Shown here: positions 21,918-33,595 of the stretch, piece by piece
How the letters are laid out: every line of letters starts with the position of its first letter
Numbering within the stretch: position 1 is the stretch's first letter
Assembly: GCF_030867095.1 (NCBI RefSeq)
Contig: NC_081829.1
Span: 88,414,261-88,478,260, forward strand
Source: Alligator mississippiensis
Taxonomy: Eukaryota > Chordata > Crocodylia > Alligatoridae
Length of the DNA stretch: 64,000 bases
Reading direction: 5' to 3'
Notes under the pieces: model-generated
Seen by the model: the letters and a program-made list of their open reading frames with translations, nothing else
Told to the model about the DNA's origin: nothing
Database searches by the model: none
Made by a program: the position numbers and the translations under genes

Positions 21918-23453
21918 GCCTGCTGCTAGCTGCAGAAATTGGTGTTCTTTAATCATGCCAGTCTGATGGTCCACCTACGCTGGGGCACACCTTTGACTAG
22001 CCTATAATCCCATGAGTAGAATATTTCATAACTCAAATATACAAGAGTGAGATTTTTTCTGCTCTAGCGACAAGGTCAAATTCATTCCTGTGCTGAGGAT
22101 AAGCAGAAAACCATTTCAGTTGCACTGATGGGCCCAAGTGGGAATTAGCAGAGGGCCCAATATTAACTGTCAGCATGGCAGGATGAATTTCCTTCATGAT
22201 AAGAATGAGCACAGTTTTGCAAAGTACAATTATTACTTGAGCAAATGGCATTTAATGGCATCAGTGGTTCCGTACTGAACTTGATTAATGGCTTGCATTA
22301 GTACTGGCTGCAAGATCTGGACCTAGTGCCTGAAAAGTCCTGAATGAGATATTGAGATACGTAGGCCAGATGCAGAAGACAAAAATGTGCATGCTTACTA
22401 TATTAGAAAAACCGCCACAGAGAAGAACGCTCATGCTTGCTTGGGTATTGCTTTTATGATACCCACAATATCACCACCAGTTTGTGTCATCTGCTCTCAA
22501 TATAAAATCAACTTGTCTTGGAAGAGCAATACAATCTGGGTAATTGCTTTTAAGGAGTGGGCAAGGATTATAGAATTCTGCGAATTGCCAGTACAAAAAA
22601 AAAAAAAGATGAAGTATTGCATCACAAATATGCCTTACCCACATAATTGACAGATATAGTTTAGTTTCAATTATTCCTTACCAAACTTCTTGGCATACTT
22701 ATTAATGACCTGTAGTATGTTTGAAAAGTAATAAATCCTGGTAACATGAGATCTCACCATAGTATTTCGCTATTAAAACTTCTCTGAGATTTGGGGAGAG
22801 ATTACCAGAGTTTCTATGTGAATTATGGGGTGTGTGGATTAGTGACATTGAAATTAACAAGGGTCCACTGTGGTCTAATCAGTCTAGCCAATTTTTCAGA
22901 TTTTTTCTTCTTTAACTTTTTCATTACTGAATCAGCACAAAATTAATGTCTACAATGATTATGCATGTTTCTCATGAAAGGTTCTGAGTAGTCTGGAAGA
23001 GAAAAGTCTTGTAGTGTCTTTTCCATTTTTGAAAGATAAATGAATTAATACAATTGCAGAATACTATATTCCTAATTTATAAAATTAGTATTCATTTTTC
23101 TTCAAAAATGCCATTTTTGACAAAAATATTTTTTCACTAAAACATATATATATTCATGAGTAAACATTAAGTTCAGTGGAATTTTCTGTTCTTCAAAGGA
23201 AAAAAGCCAACTTTTCTATTAAAAAGATTCCAGTTTTCACAAAATTAAATCAGCTGTTACAAGTTATACTAAAAATAGCTGCTAAGAACAAAAAACTTTT
23301 TAACAAAAATGTTCTTGCCTATTTTATTTTTTGGTTTTCCATGAAAAAGAAACAAAAACAAAGTGAAAACAAGAGACTTTTTAAAATTTACCATGAAAAA
23401 ACTGGTGTTTACACAAATATTTACACTTCTGAACACTACTCATGGTTATCCCC
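21918..23453. other. No gene; A/T-rich old repeat-like part at 23090-23440
   Basis: No gene is recognised. The stretch 23090-23440 is dominated by aaaa/tttt words (ttttcaaaaa, ccatgaaaaa), as in decayed sauropsid MITEs; the open frame at 23176-23466 follows from that composition. A 12-A run lies near 22595. Confidence 0.45.
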
Positions 23454-24456
23454 TGTAACAGGTTGAGGTTGCTATGCACATTAGTGCCCCCACAGTGACC
23501 TTTGGACCCCTGCCTAACTGGTTCCTGGATTCTCCTCTTTCCTTCACCCCCAACACTTTTGATGTTTCTTGAGAGAAATTTATTGTTGAGAGGTTACCTA
23601 GGATCCCAGGGAAATACTTGTCCCACCTTTATACCTCTCTCTCAGCTAGCCCCAGTCTTGGGTGCCTTATGGCCAGTGTCTATGGACTGTCAGTACATTT
23701 GTAACCTTAATGACTATTCACAGCCTCCAGCCTCTCCTACAGCCACACCCATGCCTTACAGGTGTTACCAATTAATTGTTTCAATGGGCACTTAGCCCAA
23801 AAGTCCAATATCAGGTTTCCTTGGGTCTCTATGCTCTTTTTGGGACCATAGCCTCCCTGGCCCCTGCCCCTCTTCTCCAGTTGGGCTTTCTAGCCCAGGT
23901 CCACCATGCTGGGCCTGGCTTCTGAGGCTCCAGCCCTTGTTTTAACTCCTTGGCTCTCTGGCTTTGCTGGTCCTGTCTCCACCCTGCTCCTCATGGCTCT
24001 GCCCCTTTTGAGGCTCTACTGGGACCTCCTCCTCCCCAAAAGTCCCAAATGCAAACCACAAGTTAAAAAGACAACCAAAAAATTAGGCTTACACCTTAAC
24101 TAAGCACATATCCACTCTGGGTTCTTAAATGCTGTAACAAAAAAGGCACACTGTCACTTTAACTGAAACAGCCCAGCCCCCTTGCAGGGCTTCCTCCCAC
24201 TGCAGATCCTCTCATGGAGATCTAATCCCCCGCTTTGCTCTCCCACCTTGGTGCTTGCCCTTATTTGGTTCCAGCTGTTATCACTTGTGTCCAGCGATTC
24301 TCAAGCCCCCACTGCTTGCCTTTTACATTGATGGGCTGCCCCTCTCCCGCAAGGCTGCCTAATCTACAGCCTGTAGACTGCCTGTTAACTCACACAGCTG
24401 CCATCCTAATGAGCTTATCTTCTCTGCATAACAGGAGTCTCCAGTACCCTGTTACT
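23454..24456. mobile_element. Possible solo LTR or LTR-like repeat
   Basis: A pyrimidine-rich unit of about 1 kb starts tgtaacaggttgagg and ends ccctgttact, so its tips are short inverted repeats close to the TG...CA pattern of LTRs. The flanks are tcccc (23449-23453) and gcccc (24457-24461), a 4-of-5 match to a possible target duplication. No gag, pol or env frame is seen and there is no second LTR. It could instead be an unrelated DNA element or unique CT-rich sequence. Confidence 0.35.
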
Positions 24457-24934
24457 GCCCCCACTCCCTGCAAACTCAGTTTAATGGGACTAAACTGTAT
24501 GAATGTTTAAAATTAAGCATGTGTTTGAGGCCTTTGCTGAACTACGCCAACATCTCTGTTCCTAGATGAGGAGCTAAAGGCTATGGCTGATTTTCAGTCA
24601 CATCTGAAAGGGCTTTAGTCTGCCTCCCAAGAACCCAATAACTGGTGTTAGGTCATATCACCAATTTTGCTGTAGTCTGGTCCATCAATAGAGGACAGAA
24701 AGTTTGGCTGGTGTGGAAAGGAGGGTAGGAGAGTTTCAAAGGTCCAGTCCAAGACAATTCCTTGATCCAGAGCCTGAAATCAGAGCTTCAAGGTATATGG
24801 CTAGTTTATGTAGGTATATATGTTCCAGTACAAATGAACTGTGGTAGGAAACACCAAAAAGTGTTGGCTGAAATTTTTGTTGCTTACTGTTTCATGTAAT
24901 ATGCTCAATAGCCTTGTTGATAATGTATAGTAAA
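24457..24934. other. No recognised feature
   Basis: Unique-looking sequence without open frames of note or repeat words. Confidence 0.5.
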
Positions 24935-26022
24935 AGAACAAGTTAAGGGTTATTTGGAGAAGCTAGATGCTTTCAAATGGGTAGGGCTGGATGGGATGCA
25001 CCCTAGGTACTGGAAAAATTGGCTGATTTAATTTCAGAGCAATTGGCTATCCTCTTTGAGAACTCATGGAGGTTGGGTAAGGTCCCAGATGACTGGAAAA
25101 GGGCAACTGTGTAGTGCCCATCTTTAAGAAAGGGAAGAAGAAGGATCCAGGAAATAATAGAACAGTCTGCCTGATTTCAGTATCTAGAAAGTTCAAGAAA
25201 CAGGTCCTCAAGAAAACTATAGTAAAGCACTAAGAGGAATCTGCGTTAAAGCAACAAGATGATCAGGAACAGTCGGCATGAATTCATCAGGAGCAATTCA
25301 TGCCTGAACAACCTGATTTTGTTTTATGATAAGGTTCTGTGGATGGGAGAGAGCAGTGGATGTGATATACCTCAACTTCAGCAATGCTTTTGATACTCTG
25401 TCCTGCAACATTCTCATTAACAAGCTAAGGAAATACAGACTAGATGTAAGTACTCTGAAGTGTATACAGAACTGCTGGGATCATTGTTCTCAACCAGTAT
25501 TCATCCATGGCTCAATATCTAGTTGGGAGGAAGTATCAAGTGAGGTTCCCCAGGGGTCTGTCTTAGGTTCAATATTGTTTAATATCTTAATTCATGATTT
25601 GGATAATGGCATCAATTACATGCTTAGATGACACCAAGTTGGGTGGAGTTGCAGACACTCTGGAGAGTAGGGGTAGGATTCAGAATTACCTGGATTGACT
25701 AGAAAAATGGTCTATAATCAATCTGATGAAATTCAACATGGACAAGTGCAAAGTCCTGTACTTGGGATGGAATAAAGAAGCAATGGCCTCAAGCTTCATC
25801 AGGGGAAATTTAAGTTGGAGATTAGGAGGAAATTTCTGACTATGAGGGTGGTCAAGTATAAGAACAGGATACCTAGAGAAATTTTGGAATCTTCATTCTT
25901 GGAAGTTTTCAAGACCAGGTTGGACTGACATTTGCCTGGGATGGTTTTAGTCAGGGATGAACTAGATGACCTCTTGAGGTCCCTTCCAGGCCTACTTTCC
26001 TGTGATTCTATGATGATCTGCA
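24935..26022 (+). mobile_element. CR1 LINE, longest copy in the window
   Basis: A degraded but nearly collinear CR1 ORF2 begins near 24935 (words for ADGLDGMHP-like and DDWKRATV-like segments), continues into the reverse transcriptase at 25326-25631 and on to ctagaaaaatggtctataat. It then passes into the 3' end at about 25800-26022 with gacctcttgaggtcccttcc and ctgtgattctatgatg. The part between 25790 and 25800 seems to lack several hundred bp of the full element. The 5' end is missing, and stops and frameshifts make it dead. A hAT-like MITE begins 57 bp downstream. Confidence 0.93.
25326..25631 (+). pseudogene. CR1 reverse transcriptase fragment (broken)
   Basis: This 101-codon open stretch is part of the reverse transcriptase domain of a CR1 non-LTR retrotransposon, the enzyme that copies element RNA into DNA at a chromosomal nick. 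Residues 10-25 read VDVIYLNFSNAFDTLS, the motif holding the first catalytic aspartate region (usual form LDFSKAFD; here the first D is N). Later comes PQGSVLGSILFNILIHDL, the conserved PQGSVLGP block. The frame ends just before the active-site motif: the codons for the paired aspartates (gatgac at about 25626) lie in another frame right after the stop. Loss of the aspartate and the frameshift show it is inactive. Confidence 0.92.
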
Positions 26023-26079
26023 CCAGGCATCCTCAATAGGCTTTAGGAATGTCCAGAAGCAAACTGTAATCCTTCAGAA

Positions 26080-26379
26080 CAAGGGTCAGCAACCTTTTAC
26101 TAACATGGACCACAGCTTGCCACCTGGGCAGTGCTGCAGGCCACCATTCCCCTCTGGCTGGCTGCTCCAGTAACAATGATGAGCAGAGGCTGCAGTGAGG
26201 AAGAGCAGCCCTCTGTGCAGGCTGGTGCAGACGACTGGAGCAGCTGGAGATGATCAGTGTGCCATTAGCAAAATGAGACCAGATCAACTGGGCAGAGCTT
26301 AACACATCCTTATATACGGCTGGATCGAATCCCTTTGTGGACTGGATCTGGTCCACGGTCCATACGTTGTCAACCCCTG
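26080..26379. mobile_element. hAT-like MITE, 300 bp
   Basis: The ends are caagggtcagcaac and, on the other strand, caggggttgacaac. The flanks are cttcagaa (26072-26079) and ctttagaa (26380-26387), a 7-of-8 target duplication. The inside is moderately GC-rich with no transposase. It lies 57 bp downstream of the CR1 tail. Confidence 0.8.
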
Positions 26380-26387
26380 CTTTAGAA

Positions 26388-29300
26388 GGTCATCATCAGT
26401 TAGGTTACCCAACCACACACTCTTGAGGTAAGACAGTGAAAGGAAGTACTTCTCACATCATTCTTATCATTGTTGCTTTATAACTGTGATGTGGTCCAAA
26501 AGCTGTTAGAGTGTGTAATTCTCATGTCCAGTACTTCCCTGAAATGGTTTGATAAGAGGGGTTAGCAAAACAATAAGATCTTTGAACAAATTCTTGGCAA
26601 GCTTGGAAGCCAAGCATTAGATTTTAACCACCTAGAAATCTTATGATGATGATGATTATGGCAGCTGAAACAGCAGTAAGCCATTAATCTAACAAAAGGT
26701 ATCATGCAGCAGTGGAAAGTTATCCAGGGGTCTGAATTAAGAATGATTAAAAACTGTGAAATTGTATTTAATAGTAATAGTCCAAGTTTTGACTTTGGAA
26801 GATCATTCCTTTAGATTTTTTTTCTCATTTAACATAGCCCTTTCTTCAAGGGACAGTGGGCATAATTCTAATGATCTTTGCCACTGTTATGCAGAATATT
26901 ATTATGCTGTTTTTAAGAAATGTCCTTAATTGAAAATAACTTTTTCCCCTGTCTTTTTAATTCTACCTCAGCTTTCTAGAGCAATTTACTCTTCAAGATC
27001 ATATTAGGAGATCTGTAATTCCCCTACTTTTAGAAGAGGTTTAATGATGTCATCAATAATAATAATTAATAATGCTTTATGCTATTATCAATTAATACTA
27101 TTATGATGATTAATGAAAATAATGAATAATGATTAATAGTAATGATTATATTGATGACAATAATAATATAGTTGCCAATAATGTACACAGGGTTGTGAGC
27201 ATTATTTTGTTTTTGATTTGATAACAGTCTTTGATATCAGGCACTGGGAGTCCTTGAAGTTCAATCTAGTTTGTTCAGGTAGGATGAACTTTGGCTAAGA
27301 TGGCTTTATAATTTATTTTGGAGTATGACGCTAGTGTATATATAGTGCATTTAATGTCCTAAGGCAAATGGAATAATTTTTTTTCCAAACCAAGCCCTTA
27401 AACCAAAGAACCAGAAGTCCACTGACATTTGAAATAAAAATTGGGATGCCTATAATGGCTTCAATTTTGGCTCCACTCCTATAAATTATGCAAAAAGTGT
27501 CATTCACATGAACAGTCCAGAATAGCCGTTGCCAACTGTAATATAAAGAAAGATACTACAGAAACTGAGAACTGGTTATGGCAGATAGCCTGTCAAAGGA
27601 ATGATTTATAATCTGGAAATACAAGCAGTAAGAGAGGCCCACCAGCTAGACCTGTATCATCTGAAGCAATCAAATCCTACAAATATAAAGCAATTTAGTA
27701 TTACCATTTCCAAGTGTTCCCCACAATAAGGACTCTTGTATGCCGAAGTTTAATATTCAGAGCAGAAACCACAAACTCTAACAGCCGCGCCTGGTCAAGA
27801 TAGCTAATAACAGTTCCCAGGCAATGGCACTGTTGTAATAGTTTTGCTTAAAGCAGCTGGGGATTTACTTGTATGTCAGCTTCTACATCTGAGAACTAGA
27901 AAATGATGGTGGGTCAGACATCCATTTGCTTTATATATTGATATAATTTCATCAGAATTTATGATGTGGGAATTATTGCACTGGCAAGAAATGTAATCTA
28001 ACCTTCATCTCACACAATGTAGTACAGATATTATGTTTTTGAGAAAAAATATACTGACTTGTTGAATCAGATTACTTCAAGTGCATTCCTAATGGATTTC
28101 AATATTCCCTTGGATAAACCAGTGCTATTTGCATTGTATTTATTAAATTTTAAAAAATATATACAGGAGCAAAAACCTCTTCTGACACCATATGTTCTTT
28201 CATTTTGCGAAGTACAAACATACATTTGTTCATTAATTTTAATGTCTAAACTTCTGCAAGGGTAACAGTCGCCGCATTTATTCAACTACCAGTATGTTGA
28301 GCATGCCTCTTGACTGTACGGAGATTTAAATACATGCATCAAAAACTGTACACCACCTTCTTTTAGTTCCTTGAAGAGACAGCAAATGTTTACAATGTTT
28401 AAGTGCCTAATTGGGCTATGTGATGTAAAATATGATATAAAGGATGTTCTCAGATGGGAGGACTGCATCAGTGGCAGGAAGAGTGTGGTCAGGGGATTTA
28501 GCAGTAACAGTTCCTAGGTGGCTACTACCAGCAAAGAGAGTTCAGAAGAACTTGGAGACTGCTTTCTACTGTAATGCAAGGGTAGGGAAATGAATGCAAT
28601 GACAGTTTTTCGCACACTACCTATAACCATTCTGTTGGTAAGCATCCTAATACAGAGATAAGAGTGTACAGCTTTCAGGCTGTATTCCTTCATCCTATAT
28701 ACTGTTCTGTCTCATCAAGCGCCTCCTCAAAGTAGCGTTCTCTAAGCTCCTGTACATAATCAAACATAACACCATGTAACGGGAGTACAGTTTAAGAACA
28801 CACTCCCTGGCTGTACCAAGTAGGCCTCCTGAGGGACTATTAGATTGCCCCTGTAATGATAATTTAATTTCATTACAACTATTTTTCATCACTAATCTGA
28901 TATGTGCTGGAAACATTTGCCCATAACCAGCCTGTCACGGAACCTAATCAGGCAAAATGTCCATCACTTGCAAATTGAGGTACATGTGTGTTGTAATGAA
29001 CTAGGCCAGATGTAAGTTATTGCTATTTATTATTTAGTTGGTGCAATGCCCATTATATTATTGTTGCTTACAAAGCAGAGGAAGATACCCAAGGAGGGTA
29101 ATCTTATGAAAAGGCAAAAGATACTATTGCCCTCTACTGGACAGATTCATAGGGTTCATTGCAGTCACTGAAGCCTGCATAGATGTACCCAAGCTACCTG
29201 TAAATACTTTAAATGCTACCTTTAATACTACCTTCAAAACCTTAAAGCTACCTTTTCAATAGTGCTAGTTCAGGTACTAGTTGTAGTAGAGCTGTAGCAG

Positions 29301-29549
29301 CACAAAACGTGGTGTGGGCTAACCATTTACCCGCTACTCAGCTACTCAGGCAAGGTTTTTCAGCCCATCTATAGCTGCATTGTTAGCTGCACCCAGACTG
29401 GACTGTTTGCTCAAGAGTGTCCATACCGCAGCCCTTAATGTAGATGTCTGTACTACATGTTCATAGTTAAAGGCCAAAAAAGACTATTAGTCTCATCTCT
29501 ACATTGCAGTTTATTAAAATTCACCTAGCTACCTGTGTATAAAGTTCAA
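26388..29549. other. No gene recognised in about 3.2 kb; AAT-rich tract at 27047-27180
   Basis: Unique AT-rich sequence. The segment 27047-27180 is a degenerate AAT/ATT/ATG trinucleotide tract. The part at about 29170-29455 has an agatgtaccc word near its left and atgtagatgtctg near its right and might be another element with tctaca-type ends, but the ends do not pair convincingly. Confidence 0.5.
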
Positions 29550-31230
29550 CAACTTGTGTTTTGTGTTGGGCTAAAGAACAGCATCCAAAGAGGCATCTGA
29601 AGTCATCAAGAAACAGAGCATCTCCTTCTGTTCCAATAGTAAATTGCCCTCATTCTTCAAATTCTGTACTTAGTTTCTAATTTAATTTTTTGGCTTCAAC
29701 TTCCAGACACTGCTTCTTGGTATGCCTTTCTCCACTAGATTCAAGAACCCTTTGGCAATTGGTATTTTCTCTTTTTAAAGGCCCTAGTACACTACAATCC
29801 AGTCACCTCACAATCTTGTTTTTGAGGTCTCAGTGGAAGGCTCTTTCTTCAGCTCGTGAATCTCTTTTGTCATTTTTCCCCACATTTTCCAGTTCTTAGT
29901 ATCTTCTTTCAACGTGGACCACCACAGTGTAGGCAATGTGCTGATATGAGTCTCATGAGTGCCGTACAGAGAAGTAAAATCTCTCTCTCCTCCTGTTAAG
30001 TTATTACTCCTTTGCTTATACACTTGCCCTTTTGTCACAGCGTTTCAACAAGAGTTCATCTTCTGTTGCATAACTCCTATGATCCTTAGAGCCTTTTTAG
30101 ATTGCCCATTGAGGACACCTTCTTTTAGTCTGCCAGTTAACCAGTTCTAAATTCTTTCATCAAGTGTGTTGTTGATATTGTATAATGGTATTTGAAATCA
30201 AAATGTCATACAGGGCTAAGTCCAGTTCTTTACAAAAGTCTAAGTATGTCACATCTCCAGAAATACTCTGTCAACCAAACTGGCAGCCTCAGTTACCTCT
30301 TCTATGAATGAAATTAGGTTTGTCTGACAAGACTTTTTACCATATAATCATGCTGGGCACATCTCCACAAGACATTTACTGCTCAGTTGACTAATTAACT
30401 GTGCCGTAAACATCTCAGTGTCTATATGTGCACTCTTGTTAGGGTGCACAAAACCAATGCATTATGCAGCAGGGTAGTACCTGTGTAATACAAGTACTAC
30501 CCTGCTGCAGAGTTTTTTGTGTGTGCACGCATGTATATATAGATATTGAGCTGGCTGAGGCACAGGGTGCTTCAGTGTGGGCTTAGCCAGGAGGCAGCTG
30601 CCACACTGAAGCACCCTTCTGCCCCAGCCAGCCTCTCCACAGCACATGGAGCCTGGTCAGAGCAACTCTGGGCTGGCAGCCTGAATTCCCCCATCCTCTG
30701 CCAGCCCATGTTGCTCTGACCAGGCTCCAGATGCTGCACATGAATGAACTCTAGAGCATATTGCTTGCTCCCAGGTGTGCTATTTGAATGTGTCCCTGGA
30801 AGCAAAAAACTCAGGAGCAATAAGCTCCAGAGTTTATTTGAGCACATTGATTGCACGTGTAGATGCGCCCGTTGACAGGTACTAAGTAAATAGTCATCCT
30901 TTAATACTTTATCAATTGAAATGTGTATAATCTTTGTCATCATTTTGCCTATCCAAAAACAAAACAAATATTTATCGATCAGTTCTGCCTCTTTTTTCCC
31001 ATCATTATTATCATATTTTAGCTCTACCTTAAATAACAGTCCTAGACAATTGCTAAGATCTCTTTTGTTCCTGATTATAGTAAAACCCTTTCTTTTGTTG
31101 TAAGTATATCACCAATGATTTCTTCCTCATGGCCTCACCTTCCTCATCATTGTTTTTTGCATTTCATAACTTCTTGTTCATAATAATTTCCATGTATTAC
31201 CTGTTCATTCCTTTGCAATGGAATGAGAAC
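29550..31230 (-). pseudogene. Old CR1-lineage LINE with reverse transcriptase relic
   Basis: On the minus strand, near 30185-30275, an open stretch reads SGDVTYLDFCKELDLALYD, a worn form of the LDFSKAFD reverse transcriptase motif. A frame-shifted segment before it reads TNLISFIEEVTEAASLVDRV, the preceding conserved helix. The plus-strand wording on both sides of the element at 30355-30870 (aaaatgtcatacagggctaa; atcagttctgcctcttt) matches an ancient CR1/L3-like LINE known from sauropsids. The copy is riddled with stops and split by that insertion. Outer limits are approximate; the recognisable part is about 30170-31215 minus the insert. Confidence 0.7.
30355..30870. mobile_element. TIR element made of four consecutive hairpins
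   Basis: The terminal repeats are gggcacatctccacaag and, on the other strand, gggcgcatctacacgtg. Inside are four hairpins in a row. (1) Perfect 15-bp arms at 30466-30480 and 30494-30508, loop 13 nt. (2) Arms of about 31 nt at 30550-30580 and 30601-30632, loop 20 nt, few mismatches. (3) Arms of about 32 nt at 30648-30679 and 30698-30728, loop 18 nt, extending weakly outward. (4) Looser arms at about 30745-30775 and 30795-30836. No coding frame spans it; overlapping open frames on the minus strand are shadows. It interrupts an older LINE. Confidence 0.85.
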
Positions 31231-31587
31231 TGGTGTTACCTTTTGCCTTATATTATATTATAATACACCATGTAAAATTTCAAAGCAAAAGGTCATTAGA
31301 AAACAAAAAATATATTAACCCCCCCATTGAGTGAGATGTTCTGAACTTGCAATATATTTTTCCCTAATTTGTCTTGAAAATGAAATATAGGCAAAATCAA
31401 CACAATCTCACAAAGCATTTTGTTTTCAAAAGAATGACATTTTATGACAGGAAATGGTTCTATAAAAGTTTCTTTCAACCAACTGTAGTTTCCTTCTTTA
31501 TAGCGCTGGGAAATTTAAAGTAAAATAATGTTGAAAGACATCCTCATATTAAAGAGGAACATAAACTGTATGTATCATGCATTTCTT

Positions 31588-31798
31588 CATAGATTTCTAA
31601 GGTCAGAAGGGACCTGGTAGATCACTGAGTCCGACCCCCTGCTCTAGGCAGGAAAGAGCACTGGGGTTAAGTAACCCCAACCAGGTGCTTGTCTAATCTC
31701 TTCTTGAACACCTCCAAGGTAGGGGAAAGCACCACCTCCCTTGGAAGCCTATTCAGATTTTGGCAACCCTTACCATAAAGAATTCTTGTCCTAGTTCT
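31588..31798 (-). mobile_element. CR1 LINE, 3' fragment
   Basis: The plus strand reads catagatttctaaggtcaga, then agggacctggtagatcactg and a segment ending with aaagaattcttgtcctagtt, the reverse complement of a CR1 3' untranslated end. It is cut off where the TG/TA microsatellite starts. Confidence 0.88.
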
Positions 31799-31850
31799 GG
31801 GGTGTGTGTGTGTGTGCGTATGCATATATATTTACATATATATATTGACA
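31799..31850. repeat. (TG)n(TA)n microsatellite at a LINE junction
   Basis: A ggtgtgtgtgtgtgtgcg tract is followed by tatatat repeats. It lies between the truncated CR1 and the 3' end of the LINE below, and is probably the 3' tail of that LINE. Confidence 0.85.
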
Positions 31851-32480
31851 ATCCCTCACAGTTGAGAATGATTATCTTCCATGATTACTTTATCTGTGAG
31901 TCCAAAGATGGCTAATGAGGCTGATCTGGGATTGACAGACTCTGTTACAATTTGGGGGCATATTTCCATGCATGATTCGGTCCGCAACACACTGTTTCTG
32001 CTGCTCCTGCTTTTCTGTCTCCTGTTATCACTGTAAGGTTTCAAAGTACTGAGATCCTTCCTCCATTTGGAGTGGTCCTGGGTGATAGTCTCCCATGAAT
32101 TGATGCAGATGTTGCAGTTTTTCAAACTGGCCTTGAGGACATCCTTGAAATGCTTTCTGTCCTCCTCTTGAGCATGTGCCTTGACTAAGCTGAGAAAATA
32201 AAACTTGTTTCGGGAATCTGGGTTTGGACATCCGGATGATATGGCTGGCTCGGCAAAGTTGATGTTGGATGATCATCACCTTGATGCTTGCGGTGATTAC
32301 TTGTGAGAGAAGCCTAATGTTGGTGTGTCTGTCTTCCCAACGGATTCAAAGGATCTTCCACAGGCAGCATTGATGGTACTTCTCCAGCGACTTGATGTCT
32401 CCTGTACATTATCCACATCTCAGCTCAATAACTGTTTCACAGGTAGAAGCCACAGAGAAGACTGGGAATGCTTAGAAGTG
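31851..32480 (-). pseudogene. Non-LTR retrotransposon ORF2, C-terminal relic
   Basis: On the minus strand, from high to low coordinates, the order is KSLEKYHQCCLWKIL, TNIRLLSQVITASIKVMI, RASHIIRMSKPRFPKQVLF, then after a frame change NCNICINSWETITQDHSKWR, and a tail ending LTDKVIMEDNHSQL. This is the conserved segment after the reverse transcriptase in a widespread non-LTR retrotransposon group (usual form RWAGHVIRM...PKQLLYGEL...W...DR..WR). I do not assign the clade; it is not CR1. At least one frameshift and in-frame stops show it is dead. The 3' end meets a TA-rich microsatellite. Confidence 0.82.
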
Positions 32481-33595
32481 CAGATTTCATGGGCACAGGT
32501 AGGACAGCTTAAGAATAAATGTATTATGTGTCTTGAGATTTGCATCCCTGTGTCATTATGTTTATTTTTTAACCCTCATTTGAGGCTCATCAGAAGACAG
32601 TAATAGTTAAGTATCTCTTGGAAAGATATTGTAAGACACTTAAATCCACTGGGGTTTGGTTGGGTATTTTTCTGTCTGCCTCTATAGACTTTTGATTTTT
32701 AGCACTTGAATCAAACACAGATGGCCAGTGTCACCAGAAAGTCATGGGAGTCTATATTCTGACAACAATTACCTGGGGAAAGAAGTCCAGGTCCTATGTG
32801 TCTCATTCCTACAATGTTTAATTTTTCTAAGCTTTGGGCAAGGAAGAGTTTTTCATCCTAACTAAAAAAAACCCCAAAAATTACCCCTGAAAGAAATATT
32901 CATAAAAATACCACAGAGTTGTGTGTGTGTATAACGGGGACAGACTGGAGGCACTGCCTAAATGCATTCATTACAGAGCACTGTAATAAAGCCCGAGGTC
33001 CCCCGTTTTAAAAGAAATCAGTCAGCGTTTTATTGGTATCGGCCCAGCTTTGTTCTGAACGCTCAGATTCATGTTAAATCACAGCTTGGGAATTATTCAT
33101 GAGATCTCATACAATGTAATTGCTGATTTTGGCATCAGTAGTCTGTGGTCCCTTTATTTCCTAGATTAACTTTACTTCCTGAACTACTGTATGTCATGCC
33201 TGAGACAATGATCTTGTATGACATATTTGGGAAAGAAGGACCCACCTATTTTACATAAAACAGCCTCTGTAGAATGTACCCTTAATGCTGAGATGCCAAT
33301 TCCTACTGACATTTTACTATGAGAGCAGGAAGCCTGCTGGACTACAAGGGAACAGAGTGCTAAATGTCTCCTTTCAGACTGTTGACTGAATGGTTAGTTT
33401 TATGGCAAATCTTTATAAAAAACTAATGAAATTACCCTTCACCTATCTTCAAGGATTAGCATTAATACTCAGAACAAACTGCATGACTACTAATCTCTTA
33501 ATGTCCTGTAAGATATGTACAAAATGAAATGTATAAATAATAAATGAAATCCAACATTTTCTAGAAATCCTAAATCATTCCTCTTTCTTTTTAAG
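32481..33595. other. No gene; contains a small structured inverted repeat
   Basis: Unique sequence. At 32933-33007 an outer pair (aacggggac with gtcccccgtt, one bulged C) encloses an inner pair (attacag 32970-32976 with ctgtaat 32981-32987). No repeat family is recognised. Confidence 0.5.

Noticed and set aside
29165-29460. Possible further tctaca-ended TIR element
   Set aside because: Both borders look like ends, but they do not form an inverted pair and no duplication was found.
30572-30967. 131-codon minus-strand frame
   Set aside because: Runs through hairpins 2 to 4 of the TIR element and then into old LINE sequence; not a conserved protein.
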